From NCBI RefSeq assembly GCF_900176465.1, contig NZ_FWXR01000020.1:1-64000 (forward strand): a DNA stretch of 64,000 nt. Direction: 5' to 3'. This document shows positions 9,416 to 18,256 of this stretch, in pieces (positions within the stretch are counted from its first letter, which is position 1; each line of letters starts with the position of its first letter). This stretch comes from Fulvimarina manganoxydans. GTDB taxonomy: Bacteria; Pseudomonadota; Alphaproteobacteria; Rhizobiales; Rhizobiaceae. The position numbers were made by a program, and so were the translations under genes. The notes below the pieces were generated by a model that worked only from the letters and a program-made list of their open reading frames with translations, was not told where the DNA came from and ran no database searches.

Positions 9416-10222
9416 ATGGCGGACCGGTTTCGGCTCACCATTCTCGGCTGCTCATCCTCGCCGGGTGTCCCGCGCATTCACGGGGATTGGGGTGCCTGCG
9501 ACCCCGACAATCCTAAGAATCGTCGGACGCGAACGGCCGCTCTGATCGAGCGGATCTCCGCGAGAGGGCGCACGGTCGTCGCCATCGATTGCGGCCCGGA
9601 TTTTCGGCAGCAGATGCTTGCGGCCAACGTCAAACGGCTCGACGCCATCATGCTGACCCATGCCCATGCCGACCATATCCACGGCATCGACGACATGCGC
9701 AGCTTTGCGCAGAGCCAGGGCGCGCAAATTCCGGTCTATGCCGATACCGAAACCTTCGGGCGCGTGTTCGAAGCCTTCGCCTATGTCTTTCGAACCCCGA
9801 AAGGCAGCGACTATCCGCCGATCGCCTGGCATATCGAGATCGAGGCCGGGCAGCGTTTCGCCATTGATGGACCCGGCGGACCCATCGACATCTTGCCGAT
9901 GCTCCAGATTCATGGCGCGATCCACTCGCTCGGCTTCCATTTTGGGCCGATCGCTTATTGCACCGACGTCAGCGCTTTCCCGGCCGAGACGGTCGAGACC
10001 CTTCGAGGTACCGACCACATCGTCCTCGGCGCTCTCCAGTATCGCCGACATCCAAGCCATTTCAGCCTTCAGCAGGCTCTCGACTGGATCGACGAACTCG
10101 GCGTCGGCTCGGCGACTTTGACCCATATGCACACGCCGCTCGACTACGACACCGTCCGCCGCGAGACGCCGGCGCATGTCGAGCCGGGCTATGATGGCCT
10201 GGTGATCGAACGTCCGCTGTAG
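9416..10222 (+). CDS. MBL-fold metallohydrolase (PhnP-like)
   Basis: The 268-residue protein has the metallo-beta-lactamase motif LTHAHADHIHGIDD near residue 80. Other metal-ligand positions are IDCGPDFR, CTDVS near residue 182 and THMHTPLDY near residue 238. It starts with TILGCSSSPGVPRI, as in PhnP/cyclic phosphodiesterase-like hydrolases. It lies 10 bases after tatD and ends the tmk operon. A phosphoribosyl cyclic phosphodiesterase role is possible, but no phn genes are nearby, so the substrate is open. Confidence 0.9.
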   Translation: MADRFRLTILGCSSSPGVPRIHGDWGACDPDNPKNRRTRTAALIERISARGRTVVAIDCGPDFRQQMLAANVKRLDAIMLTHAHADHIHGIDDMRSFAQSQGAQIPVYADTETFGRVFEAFAYVFRTPKGSDYPPIAWHIEIEAGQRFAIDGPGGPIDILPMLQIHGAIHSLGFHFGPIAYCTDVSAFPAETVETLRGTDHIVLGALQYRRHPSHFSLQQALDWIDELGVGSATLTHMHTPLDYDTVRRETPAHVEPGYDGLVIERPL

Positions 10223-10892
10223 CGCGGCGATTTCCGTCCCTACCTTAGAAGGCTCTGTCGTCGAAGATCGGCGATCTAGCGGCAGGGCGGTCAATGAATG
10301 CTGACGGCGCTCCTGTATCGAGCCAAACGCTTCCGGGTGCCGAACGATCACACGCTCGGCCAGTGGGTCGCCGCATAAACCATATCGATTAGCGTACTCG
10401 AAAGATGCCGCATGCCAAGACGTGTGGTGGCATTCGTGCCGTCGGCGAATAAGGCCGAGGGAAGGGACATCTCCATTCAGACACCAATCCCGGTAGCCCT
10501 TCATTGAAGTTGCATAATACAGATTATGGAACTGTCCTGAAAAGCCAACCAGCCCTTCGCATGGGTGTTCTAGCCATCGTCGGAGTTCGCTGGTTCGCCG
10601 CCCTTCGCGTTCACAGCTCTGTATGTCGCGCTCGGTCGCCCTGGACGCCGTCCTGATGGATGAGCCGGCGCAGATTGCGAGCTGGCGCTCCGTCGGCGGA
10701 TCGGCTCCGGCAGCTCCGGGTCTCGCGTCCCCGACCAGCTCGGACAATTGACTTATCGGAGCTTCCGCCGAACGCCGTTATCGACGTTTGAGCGCTCTCG
10801 GGCGCACGGCGCTTGATCGTGGTTTGAAACGCACCAATTGCATGTATAGGGCGAGTCAGGCTGGCTCGACCGTCGGCATAGGGAGGCAAGCC
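10223..10892. other. 670-bp region without a supported gene
   Basis: A long minus-strand frame is open from 10747 across this region and on through the MBL gene. Between about 10600 and 10230 its product contains FHNLYYATSMKGYRDWC and a Cys/His-rich HECHHTSWH, but I recognise no family. It lacks a ribosome-binding site and runs antisense into a real gene. It may be a decayed gene. I see no hairpin of note. Confidence 0.35.
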
Positions 10893-11024
10893 ATGCCAGA
10901 GCCGAAATTCGATTCCCGCGAAGTCCGCCAGGGCAATCAGAGCCCACGCATTCTGTATGTCCTGATCGCCGGTGTCGTGCTGGCGCTCGGCGCCATGACG
11001 ATCGTCAATCTCTGGCCCGGTTGA
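10893..11024 (+). CDS. Small single-pass membrane protein, 43 residues
   Basis: The ATG at 10893 follows GGAGG at about 10881-10885 at normal spacing. The product is a polar, charged N-terminus (MPEPKFDSREVRQGNQSPR), one hydrophobic helix (ILYVLIAGVVLALGAMTIV) and a three- to four-residue tail. This topology is typical of short inner-membrane proteins that assist larger complexes or have unknown roles. It stands alone on the plus strand. I cannot assign a function. A longer reading from 10788 adds non-conserved residues and has no ribosome-binding site. Confidence 0.65.
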   Translation: MPEPKFDSREVRQGNQSPRILYVLIAGVVLALGAMTIVNLWPG

Positions 11025-11303
11025 CGCGCATCTGCGGTGCTTTGACGCTTTGATCGTGCCAAATCTAGCGGCTGAGAGATTGTGGGTTCCAGAACGGCGT
11101 TCGGACAATGCTCGTTCCATCGCGGGCCCAAAAGCCAACCTGCGCCAATGTCGGTGATCCGCGTCTTGCAGGTGTTTCGTTGGGATCAGCCGGTCGTCGT
11201 GGGTAGGCTCGGCCCAAATTTGGCGTATGCAGCTTGTCCTTGGATCGGCATTCGGGCAGGACCCTGCCAAACCGATTCAACATTCTGAAGGACATAGGCT
11301 GCC

Positions 11304-11993
11304 ATGGCGCCCTTTTGCCTGCTCTTCGATCTCGACGGCACATTGATCGATAGCGATCCCGTCCATTTCGCCGCTTTCAACGAAGTGCTGTCGGAGCATG
11401 GGCGCTCGATCGATCTCGAAACCTATCGGATGAAGATCATGGGTGCCGCCAATCCCACGATTGCCGCCGCCTTGTTTCCGGACAAGACGGAGGAGGAGGG
11501 TCTGGCCATAGTCGACAGGAAGGAGGCGCTGTTTCGGGAGCGTGTTTCGGAGCTCGAGCCAACGCCCGGGATTGAAGCGCTCATCGAGTGGTCCGATCGC
11601 GAGGGCGTCTTGCGGGCGATCGTGACAAACGCGCCGCGTGCCAATGCTGAACAGATGCTAGAAGGCTCCGGCTTGAAGCGGCATTTTTCGACCATCGTGA
11701 TCGGCGTCGAATTGGAACGGGGTAAGCCCGATCCCCTGCCCTATGAGACCGGCCTGAAACTGCTTGGCGGCAGCGCGTCCCACGCGATGGCCTTCGAGGA
11801 TAGTTTGTCCGGCGTCAAATCCGCCAGCGCTGCCGGGCTGACAACGGTTGGCCTGCGCACATCCCTCGAGGACGAGCATCTGACCGGCGCAGGTGCCGAT
11901 CTGGTCGTCAGCGATTTCCGAGATCCGCAATTGCTGTCACGGCTCGAAGAACGGCTCGCGGCAGCGCGCGGAAACACCGGCGTGAGCGCATGA
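11304..11993 (+). CDS. HAD-superfamily phosphatase (beta-phosphoglucomutase/Gph-like)
   Basis: The 229-residue protein has HAD motif I FDLDGTLIDSD at residues 8-18, motif II VTNAPRAN, motif III lysine in ERGKPDPLPY and motif IV MAFEDSLSGVKSA. A helical cap domain sits between motifs I and II. These features fit subfamily IA phosphatases acting on small sugar phosphates or phosphoglycolate. The substrate cannot be read from sequence. It is monocistronic. Confidence 0.9.
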   Translation: MAPFCLLFDLDGTLIDSDPVHFAAFNEVLSEHGRSIDLETYRMKIMGAANPTIAAALFPDKTEEEGLAIVDRKEALFRERVSELEPTPGIEALIEWSDREGVLRAIVTNAPRANAEQMLEGSGLKRHFSTIVIGVELERGKPDPLPYETGLKLLGGSASHAMAFEDSLSGVKSASAAGLTTVGLRTSLEDEHLTGAGADLVVSDFRDPQLLSRLEERLAAARGNTGVSA

Positions 11994-12039
11994 CCTCGTC
12001 GAGCCGGTCCGAGCGGCGGAATAAGTGGTATATCGAGGC

Positions 12040-12210
12040 TTAGGACGTCCGGGCTTGAATGTCCTTAGCCTCGGCCGGGTGCTCAACAGCCTCGTCCTGA
12101 TCGCTCATTGTGGCCGAACCAGCTGCATCGCGGCGCGGCACCAGATTGGTTTTTTGGCTCAGGAAAAAACGCATCGCGTCCGATGCGCTGTCGTCGATCC
12201 GGTTGATCAT
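12040..12210 (-). CDS. Hypothetical small protein, 56 residues
   Basis: The ATG at 12210 is preceded on the minus strand by GGGAGGACCCGAACC, a good Shine-Dalgarno site. The product starts MINRIDDSASDAMRFFLSQK and ends in an acidic, disordered tail. No family is recognised. It reads in the same direction as pccB, 119 bp downstream of that gene's stop, and could be cotranscribed with it. The ribosome-binding site is the main support. Confidence 0.42.
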   Translation of the reverse strand: MINRIDDSASDAMRFFLSQKTNLVPRRDAAGSATMSDQDEAVEHPAEAKDIQARTS

Positions 12211-12328
12211 GGTTCGGGTCCTCCCGAGGATTAACCTAATCCTAACCATAGAGGCGTGCCATTCGCCTTCGGTCGAAGTCGAAAGCCGGCGCCATCTGAT
12301 CAACATCACACCGCCGATTGACGCGTTG

Positions 12329-13861
12329 TCAGAGAGGAATGTTGTCGTGCTTCTTCCAAGGGTTCTCAAGTTCCTTGGTGCGCAGCATGGCGAGCGCCCG
12401 CGCCACGCGCCGCCGGGTTGAACGCGGCATGATCACCTCATCCACATAACCGCGCTCGGCCGCGACAAAGGGCGAGAGAAAACGATCCTCGTAAGCCTTG
12501 GTATGAGCAGCGAGTTTTTCCGCATCGCCCGCATCCTTGCGGTGGATGATCTCGGTCGCGCCTTTGGCGCCCATGACAGCGATCTGCGCCGTCGGCCAGG
12601 CGTAATTGATGTCACCTCGTAGATGCTTCGAGGCCATCACGTCATAGGCCCCGCCGAAGGCTTTGCGGGTGATCAGCGTCACCTTGGGCACGGTCGCCTC
12701 GGCATAGGCGAAGAGGAGCTTTGCGCCATGCTTGATCAGCCCGCCATATTCCTGGGACGTGCCTGGAAGGAAACCTGGCACGTCGACAAATGTGACGACG
12801 GGGATTGAGAAGCAATCGCAGAAGCGTACGAAACGCGCCGCCTTACGCGAGGCATCGGCATCGAGCACGCCGGCAAGCACCATGGGCTGGTTTGCAACGA
12901 TGCCGACGCTACGCCCTTCGATCCGCCCAAAACCGGTGACGATATTCTTCGCGAAGCTCTCCTGGATCTCGAAGAAATCGCCCTCATCCACCGTTTTGCG
13001 GATCAATTCCTTCATGTCGTAAGGCTTGTTGGCGTTGTCTGGAATCAGCGTGTCGAGAGACGAATCGTCACTTGTGACCGACTGGCTGTAGTCGAGTTCG
13101 GGCACTGGCGAGGTGTTGGAAGCGGGCAGAAAATCGAGCAACCGCCGCATCTGCAGAAGCGCGTCGACATCGTTGTCATAAGCGCCGTCGGCGATCGAGG
13201 ACTTCACCGTATGGATCGAGGCGCCGCCGAGTTCCTCCGCCGTGACCGTCTCGTTGGTGACGGTCTTCACCACGTCTGGCCCTGTGACGAACATATAGGA
13301 CGTGTCGCGCACCATGAAGATGAAGTCGGTCATGGCCGGCGAATAGACGTCGCCGCCCGCGCATGGGCCCATGATCACGGAAATCTGCGGGATGACGCCG
13401 GAGCTAAGGACATTGCGCTGAAAGATTTCGGCATAGCCACCGAGGGCCGCGACGCCTTCCTGGATGCGCGCGCCGCCCGCGTCATAAAAGCCGATGATCG
13501 GCGCGCGATTTCGTAAAGCGAGATCCTGCACCTTCTGAACCTTCTCGGCATGGGCTTCCGAGAGCGACCCGCCGAAGACGGTGAAATCCTTGGCGAAGAC
13601 GAAGACCGTCCGACCGTTGACGGTCCCCCAGCCGGTCACGACGCCGTCGCCGGGATAATGCTGCTCGTCCATGCCGAAATCGGTCCCTCGATGCTGGACG
13701 AACATATCGAATTCTTCGAAGGAGCCTTCGTCGAGAAAGATCTCAAGGCGTTCGCGGGCCGTCAGCTTGCCCTTGGCATGCTGCGCCTCGATGCGCCGTG
13801 CGCCGCCACCCGCCCTCGCCCGTTCACGCCGCGCTTCGAGTTCGGCCAGCATGTCGCGCAT
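12329..13861 (-). CDS. pccB: Propionyl-CoA carboxylase beta subunit
   Basis: This is the 510-residue carboxyltransferase subunit that moves carboxyl from biotin to propionyl-CoA, giving methylmalonyl-CoA. Both crotonase-like halves are present. The N-terminal half has [33 protein letters not shown] and the oxyanion-hole [13 protein letters not shown]. The C-terminal half has [29 protein letters not shown] and ends in NIPL. Length and sequence fit PccB rather than AccD-type subunits. The biotin-carrying alpha subunit pccA is not in the window. The stop leaves a 119-bp gap to a small downstream ORF. Confidence 0.95.
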   Translation of the reverse strand: MRDMLAELEARRERARAGGGARRIEAQHAKGKLTARERLEIFLDEGSFEEFDMFVQHRGTDFGMDEQHYPGDGVVTGWGTVNGRTVFVFAKDFTVFGGSLSEAHAEKVQKVQDLALRNRAPIIGFYDAGGARIQEGVAALGGYAEIFQRNVLSSGVIPQISVIMGPCAGGDVYSPAMTDFIFMVRDTSYMFVTGPDVVKTVTNETVTAEELGGASIHTVKSSIADGAYDNDVDALLQMRRLLDFLPASNTSPVPELDYSQSVTSDDSSLDTLIPDNANKPYDMKELIRKTVDEGDFFEIQESFAKNIVTGFGRIEGRSVGIVANQPMVLAGVLDADASRKAARFVRFCDCFSIPVVTFVDVPGFLPGTSQEYGGLIKHGAKLLFAYAEATVPKVTLITRKAFGGAYDVMASKHLRGDINYAWPTAQIAVMGAKGATEIIHRKDAGDAEKLAAHTKAYEDRFLSPFVAAERGYVDEVIMPRSTRRRVARALAMLRTKELENPWKKHDNIPL

Positions 13862-13994
13862 CGTTCCGTTTCCTCCCGGAGCTTCGTTCTGCCTCTATAG
13901 ACCAAGCGCCGCCTTCGCGTTGCGCGTCCATTGGCAATAGCAGTATTCAGCGCGAAACCGCGAGTGAGTGCGCCTAAGGCTTTCGAATGAAGAC

Positions 13995-14723
13995 TTATGT
14001 CGCCGGTGTCAGCATGACCATTGCAGCCTGCATGTCGTGCCAGCGGATCTCGCGCAAAGCCCTCGCCTCTTCGTCGGCGCCCCATTGCCCGATGTTCCAG
14101 TCCTCATCGAGATGGGCGAGCCGCCAGGCTTCCTGAGACGAAAGCCGGCCTTCCAGGACGGCAAGGCCGAGCAACGCCGAACCCGTCAGCGAGACGATCT
14201 GCTGGAAGGCGCCGACCATGAAGGCGTCGCTCAAGCCAGCAATGCGCATGCGATAAGCTTCCAGGGCCTCGCTTGGCTGGGCCACATGCATGACGCCCTC
14301 GGTCAACTCGAACCGATGGCCAAGCGTCTCATGGGCCCAGGTGAGGACGGGGTCCCATTCGAGGCGCTGGCGCTCGACCAGGCGCTCCGGCTCTCCAGCG
14401 CGATAGAAGAGCATATCCGTCTCGATGTAGCGCCCGACTTCGTCGAGGATCGGCCGGGGATTATCCACAATGCCGTCGACGATCGTGTTGGCAAGGCGCG
14501 TGACCGGCATCGTACCGGGATCGATGTGAGTGCCTTGCGCATCCCATTCGACTGCGATCGCCTCGGCGATCGGCTGGCGGGGCACGGCAAGCGCCCTGCG
14601 CGATGGTGTCTTCAGCGATCGACCGTCGAGTTCGAGCGTGAAGCCGTCCCCTGCCCCAACGACCGCGACGGCCTTATAGAAGCGCTTCGGCAGTTCCGGT
14701 CGGCCAAGCCTCGTTTCCGACAT
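13995..14723 (-). CDS. ATP12-family F1-ATPase assembly chaperone
   Basis: The 242-residue protein matches the ATP12 family, which in mitochondria binds the F1 alpha subunit during ATP synthase assembly. The family occurs widely in alphaproteobacteria. Visible features are KRFYK, LDGRSLKTPSRRALAVP, IAVEWDAQG and the C-terminal LAHLDEDWNIGQWG.DEEA. It lies 3 bases after the HAD phosphatase gene and downstream of rluC, the usual Rhizobiales grouping. Confidence 0.93.
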   Translation of the reverse strand: MSETRLGRPELPKRFYKAVAVVGAGDGFTLELDGRSLKTPSRRALAVPRQPIAEAIAVEWDAQGTHIDPGTMPVTRLANTIVDGIVDNPRPILDEVGRYIETDMLFYRAGEPERLVERQRLEWDPVLTWAHETLGHRFELTEGVMHVAQPSEALEAYRMRIAGLSDAFMVGAFQQIVSLTGSALLGLAVLEGRLSSQEAWRLAHLDEDWNIGQWGADEEARALREIRWHDMQAAMVMLTPAT

Positions 14724-14726
14724 CGG

Positions 14727-15452
14727 TCAACTCCATGTCTTTGCGGTGGTGGGTGCAGTGTCCAAGCCGGTTCCCCGAATTCCCCAACCGCCCTCGATAA
14801 ACGCTGCGAGCGCTTGTCGCAGCTCCGGAACGTCCGTGGCGACCGCCTGCGCGCCGCTTCGTTCCAGCTGTTCGCGATGATGCGATCCCCATGCAACGCC
14901 GAGAGCCGCACTTCCGGCAGTCCTCGCCATCTCCATGTCGAAGGTCGTATCGCCGACAACGATCGCATCGGCGGGCGCGAGACCGACCTGCGCACAGCAT
15001 TCGAGAACCATGGCCGGATGGGGCTTCGACGGGCAGTCATCGGCGGTTCGAATGATGGTGAAGGCGTCCGTCAGCCCGTGCGCGGCGGTGATCGCCGCTA
15101 CGCCGCGACGGGATTTGCCGGTCACCATGCCAACGAACACCTCGTCTTGCGCAGACAACTCCAGAACGAGATCGCGCATACCGGGAAAAAGATGCTCCAC
15201 GAAATCGGGTCGCGCGCGCTCGGCACGATATTGGTGCCGATAACCCGCCACCAATGCGGCGACATCCGCCTCACCGAGCGAAGGGCGCAGCGCCAGGATC
15301 GCCTTATCGAGCGACAGGCCGATGATGGCTCGCGTCGACTCCCAAGCTGGCGGTGTCAGCCCGTGCGCCTCGAAGCTGCGATCCATGATGGTGCAGATAA
15401 GACCTGCCGAATCGGCAATCGTCCCGTCGCAATCGAAGAGAATGGCCTTCAT
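14727..15452 (-). CDS. HAD-superfamily phosphatase (Gph-like)
   Basis: The 241-residue protein has motif I ILFDCDGTIADSA at residues 4-16, motif II MVTGKSRRG, motif III SKPHPAMVLEC and motif IV VVGDTTFDMEMA. The cap domain lies between residues 18 and 90. It is wedged between rluC (6-bp gap) and the ATP12 gene (3-bp gap), so all three are cotranscribed. It may remove phosphoglycolate or nucleoside monophosphates, but the substrate is not determined by sequence. Confidence 0.9.
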   Translation of the reverse strand: MKAILFDCDGTIADSAGLICTIMDRSFEAHGLTPPAWESTRAIIGLSLDKAILALRPSLGEADVAALVAGYRHQYRAERARPDFVEHLFPGMRDLVLELSAQDEVFVGMVTGKSRRGVAAITAAHGLTDAFTIIRTADDCPSKPHPAMVLECCAQVGLAPADAIVVGDTTFDMEMARTAGSAALGVAWGSHHREQLERSGAQAVATDVPELRQALAAFIEGGWGIRGTGLDTAPTTAKTWS

Positions 15453-15458
15453 GGGCGA

Positions 15459-16445
15459 TCAGTCATCCAGTGCGGCATCGTCGAAGCCGAACAGATTGAA
15501 GGTCTGGACCATATGCTGTGGTAGAGGTGCGATCTGGTCGATCACGCCGCCGTCGGGATGGGGAATGACGATGCGCCGGGCGTGGAGATGCAGGCGTTTC
15601 TGCACGCCGCCGGGAAATTCCCAATTCGTGTCATGCTCGAAATATTTCGGATCGCCCAGGATCGGATGACCAATATGGGCCGCATGAACGCGTAGCTGGT
15701 GAGTCCGACCGGTGTAGGGCTCCATTTCGAGCCAGGCGAAGTTCTGGGCCACCTGATCGACGACGCGATAATGTGAGAGCGCATGGTCGGCGTCCTCATC
15801 GCCATGCTTGGCGATGCGCATGCGATCGCCATCCGGCGTCTGTTCCTTCTTGAGGTAGGTCGAAATACGCCCGTCTCGCTTGGCGGGAACGCCCTTCACG
15901 ATCGCCCAATAATGCTTCTTGGTCTCGCGCTCACGGAAAGCCTTGGTAAGAGAGATCGCAGCGCCACGTGTGCGAGCGACAACGAGAATACCAGACGTAT
16001 CACGGTCGAGACGGTGAACGAGGCGGGGCTTCTCGCCCTTCCGGTTGCGCCAAGCCTCGAGCATCTTGTCCACATGGCGCGAGAGACCCGAACCGCCTTG
16101 AACGGCAAGACCTGCCGGCTTGTTGAAGACGATGACCTTCTCGTCCTCATAAACCACCATTTGAGCAAGGACATCGGCATCGTGCCGGTCACGCATCGTG
16201 TTGGCCGTGAGAGGTCTCGAATCGATCGACTTCGCATCCACACCCATGGGCGGGACGCGGATCATCTGTCCCGGCTGGATGCGGGTATCGGACTTCGCGC
16301 GGCCGCCATCGACCCTGATCTGACCCGAGCGCAAAAGCTTCTGCAGATGGCCGAAACCGAGGCCGGGATAATGCAGCTTAAACCAGCGATCGAGACGCAA
16401 GCCCGCTTCGTCGTTCTCGACACGTCGCTGTTCGACCGTCGCCAT
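15459..16445 (-). CDS. Ribosomal large-subunit pseudouridine synthase, RluC/RluD type
   Basis: The 328-residue RNA-modifying enzyme has an N-terminal S4 domain (RLDRWFKLHYPGLGFGHLQK...IRVDG, residues 16-50). It also has the catalytic signature LVHRLDRDTSGILVVA, whose Asp attacks uridine, at about residue 145. LEMEPYTGRTHQLRVHAAHI and GDPKY follow. It is the first gene of the rluC-HAD-ATP12 set. RluC is the likelier assignment from synteny, but RluD cannot be excluded by eye. Confidence 0.9.
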   Translation of the reverse strand: MATVEQRRVENDEAGLRLDRWFKLHYPGLGFGHLQKLLRSGQIRVDGGRAKSDTRIQPGQMIRVPPMGVDAKSIDSRPLTANTMRDRHDADVLAQMVVYEDEKVIVFNKPAGLAVQGGSGLSRHVDKMLEAWRNRKGEKPRLVHRLDRDTSGILVVARTRGAAISLTKAFRERETKKHYWAIVKGVPAKRDGRISTYLKKEQTPDGDRMRIAKHGDEDADHALSHYRVVDQVAQNFAWLEMEPYTGRTHQLRVHAAHIGHPILGDPKYFEHDTNWEFPGGVQKRLHLHARRIVIPHPDGGVIDQIAPLPQHMVQTFNLFGFDDAALDD

Positions 16446-16635
16446 GATGCCGTCGTCCGTTCTTATCCGCGGTATCGAGCGTATAGCCCGTCATGCTCGA
16501 TACCGTCATATCTATTCAGCCGCACCGCCGAGTTCCCGCAAGGAATGGTCTCGTATCGGCGCGATCATCCGTTCTCCATGCCTTTACGCGGTAGAACAGA
16601 CGGACGCAAAGGCGGATCGCCCCAGCCAACGACAA

Positions 16636-17472
16636 TCAAGCAGCCGTTTCCTTCGCTCCGCCCTTCCCGGCCCCGAGCATCTTCCAATTCTTATAGAAGG
16701 CGCCTTTCAACTGATCGGCGATGGCGGAGATGCCTGCGAGGAGTATCGATAGAAGGCCCGGTACGGGCGAAGGCCGAAGCACATCCATAAAGACGTTGTA
16801 GCGCCGAGCATCCACCTCGTTCACTGAGCGATGGAAGAGCGTGTCATCAAAAACATAAAGCGGATCATCTCGCCAAAGATGCCGCTCCCCATTGCATTCG
16901 ATGAAGACACGGTCGCTGTCGGACGGATTGAGATTGAGGAGCACCCGCAAAGTCAGCCGCAATGGCCCGTAATGCCAAGTGGTCGACTCCTTGCCGGAAA
17001 AGACCGAGACGGCGATCGTCTTCACATAGCGAAAATCCCGATTGAATTCAGGCACGCTCTCAATGAAGCGCTTGCCGTACCAGCGGTAGACATACATGCC
17101 GCGCCGCCCTGCCCCGAATTCCGAATCGATCTCGGCGATGATGTCCTCTTTGCGAAGCCGGAAGGTCGCGAGCACCATGTCGATCTCCTCGCGCCATTCG
17201 GGCGGGAAATCGTCGAGGCGCCAAATGCCGGGATTGCGATAGGACACAATGTCGACGAGGAGATTGAAGGGGGACAGGAGCCAGGTGAGGATGCCGTTGC
17301 CCAAAAAATACCGGCTGACCAGTAGCGGCGTCTTTTTCCGATTCCGCATCATGTCAACGAAGCCGCAGGCGAACCAGATCGTCGTGACGACGGGCAGGAA
17401 CCAGAAAAGCAGGCCGAAGATGGGCACCGCAATGGCGATGCGGCGGAGGGCCTTTCGCTGAGCACGCGTCAT
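16636..17472 (-). CDS. Aspartyl/asparaginyl beta-hydroxylase-like membrane oxygenase
   Basis: The 278-residue protein starts with a hydrophobic hairpin (AIAVPIFGLLFWFLPVVTTI...FACGFVDM). It then has a 2-oxoglutarate/Fe(II) dioxygenase domain: a first His in TTWHYGPLRLTLRVLLNL near residue 165, and FIECNGERHLWRDDPLYVFDD. The second His and the co-substrate Arg are in TLFHRSVNE...ARRYNVFMDVLRP near residues 215-235. The family includes AspH and the lipid A hydroxylase LpxO. Membrane anchoring and size fit an LpxO-like role, but the substrate is inference. It sits between rluC and crcB as an extra gene relative to the usual order. Confidence 0.78.
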   Translation of the reverse strand: MTRAQRKALRRIAIAVPIFGLLFWFLPVVTTIWFACGFVDMMRNRKKTPLLVSRYFLGNGILTWLLSPFNLLVDIVSYRNPGIWRLDDFPPEWREEIDMVLATFRLRKEDIIAEIDSEFGAGRRGMYVYRWYGKRFIESVPEFNRDFRYVKTIAVSVFSGKESTTWHYGPLRLTLRVLLNLNPSDSDRVFIECNGERHLWRDDPLYVFDDTLFHRSVNEVDARRYNVFMDVLRPSPVPGLLSILLAGISAIADQLKGAFYKNWKMLGAGKGGAKETAA

Positions 17473-17674
17473 GATCGAGCTCCGTTCGATGACGATCGAT
17501 GGTGACGCGCCCCGCTCCCCGGCGTCTTGTGCTGTTAGGCGACGCGCCAGCGGCGGTTTACTCCCGAACCATCAGGAAATGAAGCGCGATTGTGGCGCCT
17601 TGCAACCGCCCTTGCGAGCTCGGCCCCACGCCGTGCTCCTCAACATCGACCGACAGCGTGATGATCGTCGCGTT

Positions 17675-18052
17675 TCAGACCAAGCCACGGATCACGGCGA
17701 AGCCGGCGAAAAGTGCCACAATGCCGATCAGGACCGAGCCTGCAACATAGAGAAAGGCGAGCCCCATGGATCCGCGCTCGATGAGAAGCGCCGTATCCAG
17801 GGAAAAGGACGAAAAGGTCGTGAAGCCGCCGAGAAAGCCGGTGGCGAGGAACAGGCGCCAGGCGGCCGACGCATCGACCTTGCGCGCCAGAAGCTCGATC
17901 AGAACGCCCATCAGGAACGAGCCGAGGATATTCACCAATGCGGTCCCCCACGGGAAGCCGGTCCCGAGAAGACGCATGGCGGCAAGACCCGAGAGGTGCC
18001 GCATTCCGGCGCCCAATCCGCCGCCGGCCATGACGAGAAGAAAATGAACCAT
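17675..18052 (-). CDS. crcB: CrcB/Fluc fluoride channel
   Basis: The 125-residue, four-helix protein exports fluoride. It has the family's GGGLGAGMRH at residues 10-19, GTALVNILGSFLMG near residue 37 with the pore Asn, and TGFLGGFTTFSSFSLDT near residue 71, which holds the Phe-box and Na+ site. It normally works as a dual-topology dimer. I looked for the conserved fluoride-riboswitch core upstream (18053-18256) and did not see it. Confidence 0.95.
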   Translation of the reverse strand: MVHFLLVMAGGGLGAGMRHLSGLAAMRLLGTGFPWGTALVNILGSFLMGVLIELLARKVDASAAWRLFLATGFLGGFTTFSSFSLDTALLIERGSMGLAFLYVAGSVLIGIVALFAGFAVIRGLV

Positions 18053-18200
18053 GAGGCTCCATAGCGCGCAGGCTCAAGCTTCGGAAGCCGTACGAAATCC
18101 GTCTGATCGGTTTCGGGCGCCCCATAGCGAAAGCGCTCCAACCATCCCTAGCCATGAACCGGCTCAAGGCGTCTCAATTGAAGAGACGCATCAACACGAA

Positions 18201-18230
18201 AACGGCCCCGCCCATGAAGGCGAGGCCGTT
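18201..18230 (-). terminator. Terminator after the BCCT transporter gene
   Basis: The arms AACGGCC (18201-18207) and GGCCGTT (18224-18230) are extended by CGCC/GGCG pairing. On the minus strand the stem ends in a TTTTC run, 27 bp beyond the transporter stop. On the plus strand it is followed by ATTTTAT, so it may work both ways. Confidence 0.75.
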
Positions 18231-18256
18231 ATTTTATAGCGACGATGGGCTCGAGT

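Noticed and set aside
9452-10747. 431-codon minus-strand frame over the MBL gene and the following gap
   Set aside because: More than half is antisense to a clear metallohydrolase. The remaining part has a Cys/His-rich patch but no ribosome-binding site or recognised family, so it is reported only as an uncertain gap.
13968-15524. 518-codon plus-strand frame across the ATP12 and HAD genes
   Set aside because: It runs antisense through two well-recognised genes and has no domain of its own.
18053-18256. Possible fluoride riboswitch upstream of crcB
   Set aside because: The conserved core was searched for on the minus strand and not seen; a covariance-model search would settle it.
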